The notes: a model not told the origin generated them from the sequence alone. Positions 51,114 through 60,419 are shown, counted from the first letter of the stretch. The stretch: 64,000 nt of DNA from an uncultured Eubacteriales bacterium (GCA_902491535.1 CABUHS010000003.1:1-64000); one strand, 5' to 3'. Numbers and translations are program-made.

Positions 51114-53756
51114 ATGAAAGAGTATCTGTCAACGGCTGACGAGGTAATAAAAAATCTCGGAACCTCTGAGCAGGGCCTCGGGGAATCAGAGGCTGAAAAA
51201 CGTCTCGTAAAACACGGAGCTAATAAGCTCGCCGAAGGTAAAAAGGAATCTTTACTTCATAAGTTTTTAGGGGAATTTGCCGATCCGATGATAATTATAC
51301 TTATCGTTGCGGCGGTAATATCCGGAATAACATCGGTATATTCTCATGAATCATTTGCAGACGTTATAATTATTATGGCTGTCGTTATAATAAACGCCGT
51401 ACTCGGCGTTGTGCAGGAGAGTAAGGCAGAGGCGGCTATAGAGGCGCTTCAGCAGATAGCAGCCGCCACGTCAAAGGTGATACGCGGAGGAAAACGAATT
51501 ACGGTAAAAAGTGAGGAACTTGTTCCGGGTGATATCATATTGCTTGAAGCCGGAGACTCAGTCCCTGCTGACGCCCGGATAATTGAAAGTGCAAGCCTGC
51601 GTATAGAGGAGGCGGCGCTTACCGGTGAGTCGGTTCCTGCGAGTAAGACAGAGAGCGTATTGAGTGCTGACGGAAACGGTGATGTTTCGCTCGGAGACCG
51701 TAATAATATGGCGTATATGGGCTGTACTGTAGTTTATGGACGCGGAACAGCAGTGGTTACTGCTACCGGAATGGATACCGAAATGGGTAAAATAGCAGAT
51801 GCGCTTTCAAATGCAAAGGAAGAGCAGACACCTCTTCAGAAAAAGCTTTCGCAGCTCAGCAAGATACTGAGTGTTCTTGTTGTCGGAATCTGTGCGGTTA
51901 TATTTGCGGTTGATGTAATAAGAAGTTATCCGAATATCAGCGGAGAAGGCATGCTTGACACCTTTATGGTTGCAGTCAGCCTTGCGGTTGCCGCCATTCC
52001 CGAAGGCCTTGCGGCTGTTGTAACTATCGTTCTGTCTATCGGCGTAACAAATATGTCAAAGCGTAACGCGATAATAAGAAAACTTACTTCTGTTGAAACT
52101 CTCGGATGTACACAGGTAATATGCTCTGATAAGACCGGAACGCTTACCCAAAATAAAATGACGGTTGTTGAACATTTTTCAGATGACGACGGACGGACCG
52201 CGGTAGCAATGGCAGTATGTTCAGATGCAAAGCTCGGCGACGGAGGAATTGCGGTCGGAGAACCGACCGAATGTGCGCTTGTAAACGATGCGCATGCGCT
52301 TGGTCTTACAGATAAGGTAAACGGATATGTTCGTATAGGCGAAGCCCCGTTTGATTCTATGAGAAAGATGATGTCGGTTGTCTGTCGGGGCAGCGACGGT
52401 GAGATCGTACAGTTTACAAAGGGCGCGCCCGATGAGATAATTTCGAGATGTTCGCATGCGCTTATCGGCGGAAATATTGTAGTTATGACAGAGAAGATCC
52501 GTGCGGATATTCTTGCTGCGAATAAATCGATGGCTGACCGTGCGCTGCGGGTACTGTGTGCGGCGGAGCGTCGGTTTGATCTTCCTCCTGAATCTTTTGA
52601 TGCAGATGATCTTGAAAAAGAGCTTTGTTATATCGGACTTTCCGGTATGATAGATCCTGTGCGCGAAGAAGCTAAGGCTGCTGTTGAGGAATGCCGCGGA
52701 GCAGGAATGCGCGTTGTAATGATAACCGGAGATAATAAAGATACGGCGGTTGCGATCGCAAGCCAGCTCGGTATACTTGAAAACGGTACTGAGGCTATAA
52801 CCGGATCCATGCTGAACGGAATCAGTGACGAGCAGCTTGCTAAGGATATAACAAAATATTCTGTATATGCGCGCGTTCAGCCTGAGCATAAGGTCCGCAT
52901 TGTCAATGCATGGAAGTCCCGCGGATATATTACCGCTATGACCGGAGACGGAGTTAATGATGCACCGTCCATAAAGAGTGCTGATATCGGTGTGGGCATG
53001 GGAATTACCGGAACGGACGTTACTAAAAATGTTGCCGGTATGGTACTTGCCGACGATAATTTTGCTACGATCGTTTCGGCGGTCGAAGAAGGACGCCGCA
53101 TTTATGACAATATCCGTAAGTCAATACAGTTCCTCCTGTCTTCGAACCTTGCAGAAGTTCTCTCGATATTTTTTGCAACAATGCTCGGATTTACAATACT
53201 TAAACCGGTGCATCTTCTCTGGATAAACCTTATAACCGACTGTCTGCCCGCTCTTGCTCTCGGTATGGAGAAGAGCGAAAAGGATATAATGCGGCATGAG
53301 CCGAGAAAATCAAACGACGGTATTTTTGCCGGGGGTATGGGAATAGATGTTGCATTTCAGGGTATACTCATCACGGTAATCACGCTTGTATCGTATTTTA
53401 TCGGTCATTTTATAGAATCAGGCCGTTTTGAGGCGGTTAACAGTGCCGACGGAATGACAATGGCATTTTTGACACTTTCGCTTGTCGAGATATTCCATTC
53501 CTTCAATATGCGTTCGCGCCGCGGATCTGTTTTCGGAATGCATAGTCAGAATAAATGGCTTTGGATGTCTATGGCAGCTTCGCTGATTCTTACGACAGCA
53601 GTTATTTATATTCCCCCGCTTCGGTCTGCATTTGGATTTGAATTGATTTCGCTTGCCGAATATCTGGTGGCAATTGCTCTTGCAGTTTTGATAATACCGA
53701 TAATAGAGGTTGTGAAGCTTATTCAGCGAAAGGTATGCAAAGAAAAAAAGGATTGA
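51114..53756 (+). CDS. Cation-translocating P-type ATPase (P2 type, predicted Mn2+/Ca2+ exporter)
   Basis: This 880-aa membrane pump has all motifs intact: actuator TGES, helix-4 PEGL (VAAIPEGLAAV), phosphorylation DKTGTLT with Asp339, KGAPDE nucleotide site, MITGDN and TGDGVNDAP. The short N-terminus (EYLSTADEVIKNLGTSEQGL) is the usual P2 cation ATPase domain, and ten membrane helices are expected. P2A pumps move Ca2+, and several bacterial ones move Mn2+. Control by a yybP-ykoY riboswitch here favours Mn2+ efflux. I chose the ATG at 51114, which follows AAGGAGAGGG; an ATG six codons earlier lies upstream of that site. It is the intact counterpart of the degenerate ATPase at 28029-31304. Confidence 0.95.
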   Translation: MKEYLSTADEVIKNLGTSEQGLGESEAEKRLVKHGANKLAEGKKESLLHKFLGEFADPMIIILIVAAVISGITSVYSHESFADVIIIMAVVIINAVLGVVQESKAEAAIEALQQIAAATSKVIRGGKRITVKSEELVPGDIILLEAGDSVPADARIIESASLRIEEAALTGESVPASKTESVLSADGNGDVSLGDRNNMAYMGCTVVYGRGTAVVTATGMDTEMGKIADALSNAKEEQTPLQKKLSQLSKILSVLVVGICAVIFAVDVIRSYPNISGEGMLDTFMVAVSLAVAAIPEGLAAVVTIVLSIGVTNMSKRNAIIRKLTSVETLGCTQVICSDKTGTLTQNKMTVVEHFSDDDGRTAVAMAVCSDAKLGDGGIAVGEPTECALVNDAHALGLTDKVNGYVRIGEAPFDSMRKMMSVVCRGSDGEIVQFTKGAPDEIISRCSHALIGGNIVVMTEKIRADILAANKSMADRALRVLCAAERRFDLPPESFDADDLEKELCYIGLSGMIDPVREEAKAAVEECRGAGMRVVMITGDNKDTAVAIASQLGILENGTEAITGSMLNGISDEQLAKDITKYSVYARVQPEHKVRIVNAWKSRGYITAMTGDGVNDAPSIKSADIGVGMGITGTDVTKNVAGMVLADDNFATIVSAVEEGRRIYDNIRKSIQFLLSSNLAEVLSIFFATMLGFTILKPVHLLWINLITDCLPALALGMEKSEKDIMRHEPRKSNDGIFAGGMGIDVAFQGILITVITLVSYFIGHFIESGRFEAVNSADGMTMAFLTLSLVEIFHSFNMRSRRGSVFGMHSQNKWLWMSMAASLILTTAVIYIPPLRSAFGFELISLAEYLVAIALAVLIIPIIEVVKLIQRKVCKEKKD

Positions 53757-53772
53757 GACGATTTTAAATTTG

Positions 53773-53811
53773 AGGTACATAGCGCCCGAAAATCGCGCTG
53801 TGTACCTTTTT
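53773..53811 (+). terminator. Intrinsic terminator after the P-type ATPase
   Basis: 13-bp arms AGGTACATAGCGC / GCGCTGTGTACCT (one G-T pair) with a 9-base loop and five T. Confidence 0.9.
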
Positions 53812-53873
53812 GAGCTTATACCATGCTGCTATATCATTTAAAAATGTTATTATTCAAAAAATGTAATTTTTAT

Positions 53874-53902
53874 TTGAAAAAAATACTTTTTTGATGTATA
53901 AT
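53874..53902 (+). promoter_or_regulatory. Promoter of cardiolipin synthase
   Basis: TTGAAA, 17 bases, TATAAT. Transcription would start near 53909, only about 10 bases before the ATG at 53919, which favours the GTG at 53958 as the true start. Confidence 0.78.
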
Positions 53903-53957
53903 ACTTTTATAATAAGAAATGTCTGCGGATAATAATATTACAAAAGAGGGTGGGGTT

Positions 53958-55526
53958 GTGAAGAAGTACAAAAGTGAAGATCGCCGCAAAATGCATAAAA
54001 AATGGTTCCGTGCCAGATATCTTCAGCGGATAACAGTAGCGCTTATAATTTTAGCTCAGATAGCAATATTCTTTTATATTCTTTACAGCGGCAGTAATGC
54101 GTCGACAGTTGTAGCCTATCTTCTCAATGTAATAAGTATAATTGTAGCTGTTATTGTTGCGGTTAAGCATGATAAGGAAGAAAACCGGTTACTGTGGATG
54201 ATGGCAATACTGATATTTCCGGTATTCGGAGGTTTGATGTATCTGCTGTTTCACTCACAGTCATCGACAAGAAAATTTAAGAAAATGAGCAACTCTATTG
54301 AAGAGGAGACCAAAGCGGTATTCTTTCTTCCTGAAAACAGCAAGGATGAAGCTGTCATGGATTATCCGAAGCAGGAGAATGCGATCAGATATCTTCAGGA
54401 CTATGCGGGCTTTCCCATATATGACCGAAGCAAGGTTAAATATCTCTCGCCGGGTGAAGTAAAGTTTGAGTATATGATCGATGAGCTGAAAAAGGCAGAA
54501 CGCTATATCTTTATGGAGTATTTTATAATAGAGGAAGGCGTAATGTGGGATACTATCCTTGATATACTCAAGGAAAAAGCTGCGCGCGGAGTAGAGGTAA
54601 GACTTATATATGACGACATGGGCTGCTTTCTTACACTTCCGAAGGATTATCCCGAAAAGCTTGAACGTTTCGGAATAAAATGTATCATATTCAATCCGTT
54701 CCGGCCGTTTGTTGTATCAGAGCAGAACAACCGTGATCACCGTAAGATAGCCGTTATAGACGGAAAGGTCGCATTTACCGGCGGTATCAATCTTGCCGAT
54801 GAGTATATAAATGCGTATGAGAAATACGGACACTGGAAAGACGCTTCTGTTATGGTATGCGGAGTTTCTGCATGGAGTTTTACGGTAATGTTTTTGCGTA
54901 TGTGGAGGCTGTGCAGCGGAGTTACAGAGGATTTTGAGCAGTATTATCCGTGGCATACGGAAAAGTGCGATATTATAGGCGACGGGTATGTGCAGCCGTA
55001 CTGTGACAGTCCGACGGCCCCTGAGAATGTCGGCGAACATGTATATCTTCAGATAATAAATAATGCGAAAAAATATATTTATATAAATACACCGTATCTT
55101 GTTATCGGTACTAATATTGTGTCGGCTCTTACACTGGCAGCAAAGAGCGGTGTCGACGTCCGGATAGTGACGCCTTATAAATGGGATAAGTTTATCGTAC
55201 ATATGACGACAAGGTCGTATTACAGTGAACTTATCCGTGCAGGAGTCAAGATATACGAGTATTCGAGCGGCTTTATTCATTCAAAAACGTTTGTGTCTGA
55301 TGATGAGGTTGCGACGGTTGGCACTACAAATCTTGATTTCCGGAGCCTGTATCTGCATTTTGAATGCGGATTGCGTATTGCAGGAGGATCGGCCGTAAAT
55401 GAAGTAAAAATCGATTTTCTGAATACACTTGAGAAGTGTAAAAGAATTACGGAAGAGGACTGCAAATGCAATATTATAGTCGGATTTATCCGCAAAATTC
55501 TGCGTGTATTTGCTCCGCTTATGTGA
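53958..55526 (+). CDS. cls: Cardiolipin synthase (phospholipase D family)
   Basis: The enzyme joins two phosphatidylglycerols into cardiolipin at the membrane. The 522-aa protein has two or three N-terminal membrane helices (about 25-110), then two phospholipase D catalytic halves, each with an HKD motif: HRKIAVIDG ... GGIN, and HSKTFVSDDEVATVGTTN. Length and order match bacterial ClsA-type enzymes. I chose the GTG at 53958, since AGAGGGTGG lies just upstream and the promoter places the mRNA start about 50 bases before it; the ATG at 53919 would add 13 residues and lacks a ribosome site. It has its own promoter and terminator. Confidence 0.93.
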   Translation: MKKYKSEDRRKMHKKWFRARYLQRITVALIILAQIAIFFYILYSGSNASTVVAYLLNVISIIVAVIVAVKHDKEENRLLWMMAILIFPVFGGLMYLLFHSQSSTRKFKKMSNSIEEETKAVFFLPENSKDEAVMDYPKQENAIRYLQDYAGFPIYDRSKVKYLSPGEVKFEYMIDELKKAERYIFMEYFIIEEGVMWDTILDILKEKAARGVEVRLIYDDMGCFLTLPKDYPEKLERFGIKCIIFNPFRPFVVSEQNNRDHRKIAVIDGKVAFTGGINLADEYINAYEKYGHWKDASVMVCGVSAWSFTVMFLRMWRLCSGVTEDFEQYYPWHTEKCDIIGDGYVQPYCDSPTAPENVGEHVYLQIINNAKKYIYINTPYLVIGTNIVSALTLAAKSGVDVRIVTPYKWDKFIVHMTTRSYYSELIRAGVKIYEYSSGFIHSKTFVSDDEVATVGTTNLDFRSLYLHFECGLRIAGGSAVNEVKIDFLNTLEKCKRITEEDCKCNIIVGFIRKILRVFAPLM

Positions 55527-55541
55527 ATTGAATATAATAAA

Positions 55542-55573
55542 AAATGCTCGTCTTTTTAGAGACGAGCATTTTT
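55542..55573 (+). terminator. Intrinsic terminator after cardiolipin synthase
   Basis: 12-bp arms AAATGCTCGTCT / AGACGAGCATTT with a 6-base loop, ending in five T. Confidence 0.93.
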
Positions 55574-55635
55574 ATATGGGTTTTAAAAGTTACGGAAAGT
55601 ATAATATTTTATTTGCTGTAAATACCGTAAAGAAG

Positions 55636-56352
55636 TTAATGACAATTTACTTGTTCTAAAATATCAAACATAGAAAAAATCCATAGTATATTTCCGAACA
55701 GTTGATAACTTGAATGGCTGTTTGCAGAGTATATAACGTCTATTACATCATCGCAATGTATATTATCCGAGGTATATGTATGGTTGTCAATATCTTCTCT
55801 AGAATATGCATCACGAGGACGGTATTCATAATCTATAGCAATTAAATTATTATCTATTATATTGTCATATTGAAATTTAAGTTCAATGTAATCGCAGTCT
55901 TTGGATGTATTATAATCCGGATCATATTTTACAAAATCTAAATATCCTACGTCATTAGTATTATACTCAACTTCATCGTTGTTTATTTTAAAATATGTAT
56001 ATTGCTTTCCGGCTTCAAATCCATATATGGATGTAACTACCCCTGAACTGTTGACGAATATGATAAAAGATATATCCGAGAAATTTGTAGTCAGTGTAAT
56101 TTTATTGCCGTCTGCAGAGTAGTCAAAAAAATACATTATTCCATTTTTTCCTAAACTTTTTATTACCTGATATTTTGTAATTGCAGAATTATTGTCATCT
56201 TCCTTGACCATTGTATCTTGTGTTGTTTCGGATGACAATATATCATGCTTTGTTTCAGCTTCGAGTTTTGAAGGAATTACTGAACATCCGGTCAGCGTGA
56301 ATATTAGTATGGCGGAGATTATGAAACATATTGTTTTATATTTTTTATCCAT
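55636..56352 (-). CDS. Hypothetical lipoprotein in an AT-rich islet
   Basis: The 238-aa protein has a lipoprotein signal: MDKKYK, a hydrophobic stretch, then lipobox LTGC with Cys23. The mature part is acidic, rich in Asp, Asn, Tyr and Ile, and predicted mainly beta. I recognise no family. Its codons are much more AT-rich than neighbouring genes, a sign of recent acquisition. AGAGGT lies 8 bases before the ATG at 56352; a longer frame that starts upstream would run through the palindrome. It is divergent from an XRE regulator, and its promoter and start site overlap a perfect palindrome, so repression by that regulator is inferred. Confidence 0.75.
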   Translation of the reverse strand: MDKKYKTICFIISAILIFTLTGCSVIPSKLEAETKHDILSSETTQDTMVKEDDNNSAITKYQVIKSLGKNGIMYFFDYSADGNKITLTTNFSDISFIIFVNSSGVVTSIYGFEAGKQYTYFKINNDEVEYNTNDVGYLDFVKYDPDYNTSKDCDYIELKFQYDNIIDNNLIAIDYEYRPRDAYSREDIDNHTYTSDNIHCDDVIDVIYSANSHSSYQLFGNILWIFSMFDILEQVNCH

Positions 56353-56376
56353 AAAATTTACCTCTATATTTATTTT

Positions 56377-56410
56377 AATATCTTTGCACTTATATAAGTG
56401 CAAAGATATT
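56377..56410. repeat. Perfect 34-bp palindrome, candidate operator
   Basis: Left arm AATATCTTTGCACTTAT (56377-56393) is the exact reverse complement of the adjacent right arm (56394-56410), with no spacer. It overlaps the -10 box and the expected transcription start of the lipoprotein promoter, between it and the divergent XRE gene. It could bind a dimeric repressor or form an RNA hairpin in the leader. Confidence 0.85.
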
Positions 56411-56436
56411 TTATCATGAAAATATAATATTGTCAA
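56408..56436 (-). promoter_or_regulatory. Promoter of the islet lipoprotein gene
   Basis: On the minus strand, perfect TTGACA, 17 bases, TAAAAT with a TG one base before (TGATAAAAT). Its -10 box falls in the right end of the palindrome. Confidence 0.75.
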
Positions 56437-56483
56437 TAGATTTGTTCTTGTATAATCACAGTTTAATTGATAAAGGGAAAATT

Positions 56484-56720
56484 ATGGATTCTAAAATAGA
56501 AAAGATTATAGGCAATAATATACGTAGGCTGAGAGAAAAAGTCGGATTAACACAAGAAATGTTATCTATAAAAATGCAAATTAACGGATGTGATATAACA
56601 AGAAGTGCTATTGCTAAAATTGAGGTAGGACAACGTCATATATATCCGGACGAAATAATACTCATAAAAACTATATTAAATACATCATATGAGGATATTT
56701 TTGAAATAAAGAATATGTAA
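56484..56720 (+). CDS. XRE family (Cro/CI-type) transcriptional regulator
   Basis: This small, 78-aa single-domain DNA-binding protein has a helix-turn-helix (IGNNIRRLREKVGLTQEMLSIKMQ) followed by SAIAKIEVGQRHIYPDEI, the classic XRE signature. No other domain is present. Base composition is AT-rich like the lipoprotein and unlike the flanks. I chose the ATG at 56484, with AAAGGG 8 bases upstream; an upstream in-frame ATG overlaps the promoter. A weak TATAAT at 56451-56456 may be its own -10. Its probable target is the palindrome at 56377-56410. Confidence 0.88.
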   Translation: MDSKIEKIIGNNIRRLREKVGLTQEMLSIKMQINGCDITRSAIAKIEVGQRHIYPDEIILIKTILNTSYEDIFEIKNM

Positions 56721-56800
56721 TAGTTTATCTGTGAAAATAATAATCCCTTTATAAATCCTGTTTGGTAGTGTATAATCAATATAATTTATCAAAAATAAAA

Positions 56801-56844
56801 ATACGGTAAGCATATATTTTCTGAATATGCTTACCGCATTTTTT
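56801..56844. terminator. Bidirectional terminator between XRE and pseudokinase genes
   Basis: 15-bp arms ATACGGTAAGCATAT / ATATGCTTACCGCAT (one G-T pair) with a 9-base loop; TTTTTT follows on the plus strand and TTTTTATTTTTG on the minus strand. Confidence 0.9.
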
Positions 56845-56870
56845 AAACAATTTGATCTATTGCTTTTAAT

Positions 56871-59800
56871 TTATTCTGTTATCTTAAAACGGTACTGTAT
56901 TACCGAACGAATTTCAGTGTTCTCATTTTCAGCGGGCTTTGTTTCCGACCAGTCGCTCCACTCTGTATATGAGTAACAGGTATAGGCTACAGGACGTGTG
57001 GAACTGCGGTATTGAACGGATGTTTCGACCTCCGATGCAGATGTGGATTCTGCAGGTGTATCTGACCAGTCGCTCCATTCGCCGTAAGGATTTGCAGGAC
57101 GGCTGCGGTATTCGGTGCGCTGTCTGAATTCTATCTTGTCCGTATCCGGCAGGGAATCCGACCAGTCGCTCCAATCGCTCCAGTCATTGTATTCATATCC
57201 TTCGATTATTTTTGTTTCGTAGGTGCGGTATATGTACCGTGTTCTTGTTTCGACCGATACGGTGTCAGACGCGATTATTTCTGCGGTTCCCCATTCGCTC
57301 CACGGAGTAATACTGCGTGTCCTGTATACCGTTTTTGTTTCAACACGCTCAGTGTCAGATTCAATTATCGGGACGCTTTGCCACTGACCGAATTCGCTCC
57401 ACTCGCCATAAATCGTTTTGCTGTCGTCTACGGTAAGACCGTCTGTCGGATATGTATTTTGAACAATTTCATTCTTTGTACGGTATGACCATAGTGTGCG
57501 TTCTTCTGTCTGAGCGGTATTTCCGTCAGGAGCGGTCTCCGACCATTCGCTCCACTGGCTTGTTCCGTTGCTTACGGTTATTGTGACTACTGTCTTTTCA
57601 TTGACTATTGTTCCGGATGCGATGCTCTGAGATATAACTGTTCCTTTCGGAGCTTCGCTTACCGCATATACCGTGTGATAAGAAAGCCCTGCTGCAGTAA
57701 TTGCCGCGGCTGCATCGGATTCGCTCATTGTGACAGTTCCGGGCGTGACCGATTTCCCGTTGGGAACAGGGATATTTACTGTATAAGAGGCTGTGAAATC
57801 TCCGTCGCTTGAACGTGCCGTTATTACGGCGGAACCGGGAGCTATTGCAGTTATTTGACCGTATGAGTTTACCGTTACAACGGACGGATTGCTCGAGGAG
57901 AAGGTGACATATTTGTTTGTAACATTGCTCGGTGTGAGCCACGGTGAATGTGATTCGCTTGCGCCTACTGATAGGGTGGTTTCATTTATGCGGAAACCGA
58001 TTCCGGCAACTTTTACAACATTGTCTCGAATTTCGACTTTGCATGATGCGGAATGCTCCCCGTCAGCTGAGAATACGGTTATTGTTGCACTTCCGTCTGC
58101 TATTGCGCTCACTTGTCCTGTCTGATCGACCGTTACTGCTGACGGATTGTCGCTTGTCCAGAAAACTTCCTTTTCGGTAGCATTTTCAGGATATATTGAA
58201 AGCTTCATAGTCTCAGATTCTCCCGACTTAAGTGCGAAAGAATCTTCACCGATAGACATACTTTCTATCGGAATAAATCCGTCGGGCATTACTCCGCTGC
58301 TGACTGTAATGTAGATCGGAACATCAGATACAATATCGGATCCTTCAGCGATGCTTTGATATGCTACTGAGCCTTCCGGAACGGAGGCTGAATAAGCATG
58401 GAGAACAATTATGTTTTCGAAGCCGAGCGTGGCAAGTCTCTCGGACGCATCATTTTCAGTAAGTCCTACCATGCTTGGCATATTGTTCGGCGCTTTCCCG
58501 AGACTGAGCGTAAGCTCTACGGTATCGTTGGCACCGAATGTGATTCCCGCCTCGGGAAACTGACCTATTACCGTACCTTCTGCGGCTGTATAGCTGTAAT
58601 TTCCGAATATTACCGGATTATTTGAGTATCCGGATTTGCGGAGCAGAACCAGTGCGTCATCCTCGCTTTTTCCGGAAAGATCCGGCATTTCTATTCCGTA
58701 TGTACCGGTTGGTGATGATTCGGCATCGGTGACGGCAGAGGTATCGGGCGAAGTGTCAGGTGACGGCTCACTCCCTGCATTTCCGTTGCATTTTTGCATG
58801 CAGACTATAAGTACTACAAGTATTGCAATGAGCGCAACGGTAAATAAGCAGATTTTTAATATGGGAATATTGCCGAAACGGTCGGCTTCATTCTCCGGTT
58901 CTCCGGAGTAATCTGAACCGTCTGAAATGTCGGCGTTTTCCGTTGCCTGATCTTCGCTTTGTGCAGAAGAATCGCCACCAGCAGCGTGTATTTCGTTTTC
59001 GTTGATTCCGGTATCCGTTTCACCGGGATCAATTTCTTTTTTCTTTCTTTTTTTCTTTGGCTTTATTTCTGTCAGTTCGTCTCCGTTATGACTATTTTGA
59101 CCGCGCAGAGTGTCGGTATCAGACGGTTGAATAAAATTACCGTCTTCGTCGAAGTAGCCGTTTTCTGAATAAGTTTTTTCGTATGGATCGAGTTGAATAA
59201 GTTTGTCTGACGTAGCTATATTATTATTTTCGTCTCCGTCGTTTACGGTAAATACAACGGACTTCTCCGTTTGTTCGGCGGGAGCAATTTCAGAGGAAGT
59301 ATCCCCGTAGTCATAGACTATATTTCCGAACGTTTCATTCCTGTTGCTGTCTCCGGTTTTTGTAAGTACTTCGTTTTCTGCGAAAACAAAGTGTCCGCTC
59401 TGAGATTTTTCGTGAGTTTCGGGCATTGTATCTGAGGGTTTTTGTATATTTAGTGTAATATTGGCAGCTGCCGCATATTCTCGGATCGCTTCACTCATAT
59501 CCTGCGGGGAGGAATATCTGTCATCCGGTGAGTTCGCGCATGCCTTCAGAATGACGGAAGAAAGTCTGCTGTCAGCTTTGCACGGAGCCGGGAGAGATTT
59601 TCCGTCAATACGGCTGACAATTGCGTCGTCAGCTTCTTTTTTTGTAACGAGTCCCTTTTCGGATATAACAAACGGCAGACGGTTGTTATTGAATTTGAAA
59701 TACATGGTGAGTCCGATCGAATATATATCCGACCGAATGTCGGCTTCTTCACCGCGCGCAAGTTCGGGTGCAATAAAACGAAGCAGCCGGCTGTCGTCAG

Positions 59801-60380
59801 GATTTAAAAGACGGCTTGTAAGCTGAGGCTCAAACATAGGATTTCCGAGTAAACACCGTCCGTCTTTATTAACATATACATTTTCGAGCTGAACATTGTT
59901 GTGGCGCATATCAAGACTGCTGTATTCTGATATTGCATCGCACATATCGCAGGCGAGCGAGAGAAGTGTTGCGCGATTGATCTTGTGTCCCGAGTAATAT
60001 TCACTGAACGTCGGATAGTATGCCGACAGAATATATATCTTTGCACCGCCTTCGGTTCTTACCGATTTAACATCAAGTATTTCCGGAAGATGTTCGCAAC
60101 CGGAATTTATCAGTTTTTCGGCATCCGCAATGCATTTGTCTGCATATTCGTCGAATCGCTGTGATATCTGACTGTCAGTGAATCCGTTTTGGCGGAGAAG
60201 TTCTGCTTCGCCGTCATAGGCGGGGATATTCAATATTCTTACAAGTCCGTCCGGCTCGCCGCTTTCGTTACTGCATGCCGTCCATATCTCCTGATATTTG
60301 CTCTGCGATACAGGCATTATCAGATCCCAGCCTTCAATTGGGCAGAAGGGTGCGTGGCTTATATTAGTTATATTATCCAT
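56871..60380 (-). CDS. Membrane pseudokinase with PASTA, Big2 and WSxWS-repeat extracytoplasmic domains
   Basis: The 1169-aa protein has the plan of PrkC/Stk1 Ser/Thr kinases but a dead kinase domain (about 15-310). The catalytic loop HRDxKxxN reads HNNVQLEN (His160-Asn167), so Asp and Lys are gone. DFG reads GNP (179-181), and no glycine loop or VAIK lysine is visible. APEL and DIYSIGL remain, so the fold is kept. An acidic linker with a KKKRKKK patch leads to one membrane helix (505-528). Outside are two PASTA domains (about 560-695), two Big2 Ig-like domains (about 700-870), a third PASTA (about 877-938) and six WSxWS repeats (940-1169). GAGGG is 8 bases upstream of the ATG. A peptidoglycan-sensing or adhesion role is inferred. 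Confidence 0.85.
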   Translation of the reverse strand: MDNITNISHAPFCPIEGWDLIMPVSQSKYQEIWTACSNESGEPDGLVRILNIPAYDGEAELLRQNGFTDSQISQRFDEYADKCIADAEKLINSGCEHLPEILDVKSVRTEGGAKIYILSAYYPTFSEYYSGHKINRATLLSLACDMCDAISEYSSLDMRHNNVQLENVYVNKDGRCLLGNPMFEPQLTSRLLNPDDSRLLRFIAPELARGEEADIRSDIYSIGLTMYFKFNNNRLPFVISEKGLVTKKEADDAIVSRIDGKSLPAPCKADSRLSSVILKACANSPDDRYSSPQDMSEAIREYAAAANITLNIQKPSDTMPETHEKSQSGHFVFAENEVLTKTGDSNRNETFGNIVYDYGDTSSEIAPAEQTEKSVVFTVNDGDENNNIATSDKLIQLDPYEKTYSENGYFDEDGNFIQPSDTDTLRGQNSHNGDELTEIKPKKKRKKKEIDPGETDTGINENEIHAAGGDSSAQSEDQATENADISDGSDYSGEPENEADRFGNIPILKICLFTVALIAILVVLIVCMQKCNGNAGSEPSPDTSPDTSAVTDAESSPTGTYGIEMPDLSGKSEDDALVLLRKSGYSNNPVIFGNYSYTAAEGTVIGQFPEAGITFGANDTVELTLSLGKAPNNMPSMVGLTENDASERLATLGFENIIVLHAYSASVPEGSVAYQSIAEGSDIVSDVPIYITVSSGVMPDGFIPIESMSIGEDSFALKSGESETMKLSIYPENATEKEVFWTSDNPSAVTVDQTGQVSAIADGSATITVFSADGEHSASCKVEIRDNVVKVAGIGFRINETTLSVGASESHSPWLTPSNVTNKYVTFSSSNPSVVTVNSYGQITAIAPGSAVITARSSDGDFTASYTVNIPVPNGKSVTPGTVTMSESDAAAAITAAGLSYHTVYAVSEAPKGTVISQSIASGTIVNEKTVVTITVSNGTSQWSEWSETAPDGNTAQTEERTLWSYRTKNEIVQNTYPTDGLTVDDSKTIYGEWSEFGQWQSVPIIESDTERVETKTVYRTRSITPWSEWGTAEIIASDTVSVETRTRYIYRTYETKIIEGYEYNDWSDWSDWSDSLPDTDKIEFRQRTEYRSRPANPYGEWSDWSDTPAESTSASEVETSVQYRSSTRPVAYTCYSYTEWSDWSETKPAENENTEIRSVIQYRFKITE
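56874..57563 (-). repeat. Six tandem WSxWS-type repeats at the C-terminus of the pseudokinase
   Basis: Each unit of about 35-40 residues starts with WSEWSE, WSEF, WSEWG or DWSDWSD and ends with an alternating basic/aromatic strand such as TVYRTRS, TRYIYRTY or TEYRSRP. One unit has a tripled DWSDWSDWSD. The DNA GACCAGTCGCTCCA recurs, so recent duplication is likely. The W-x-x-W pattern resembles thrombospondin type 1 repeats, but the six cysteines of that fold are missing. Confidence 0.85.
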
Positions 60381-60419
60381 TTGCGTTACCCTCGTACAAA
60401 TTTCAATAATCTATAGTTA

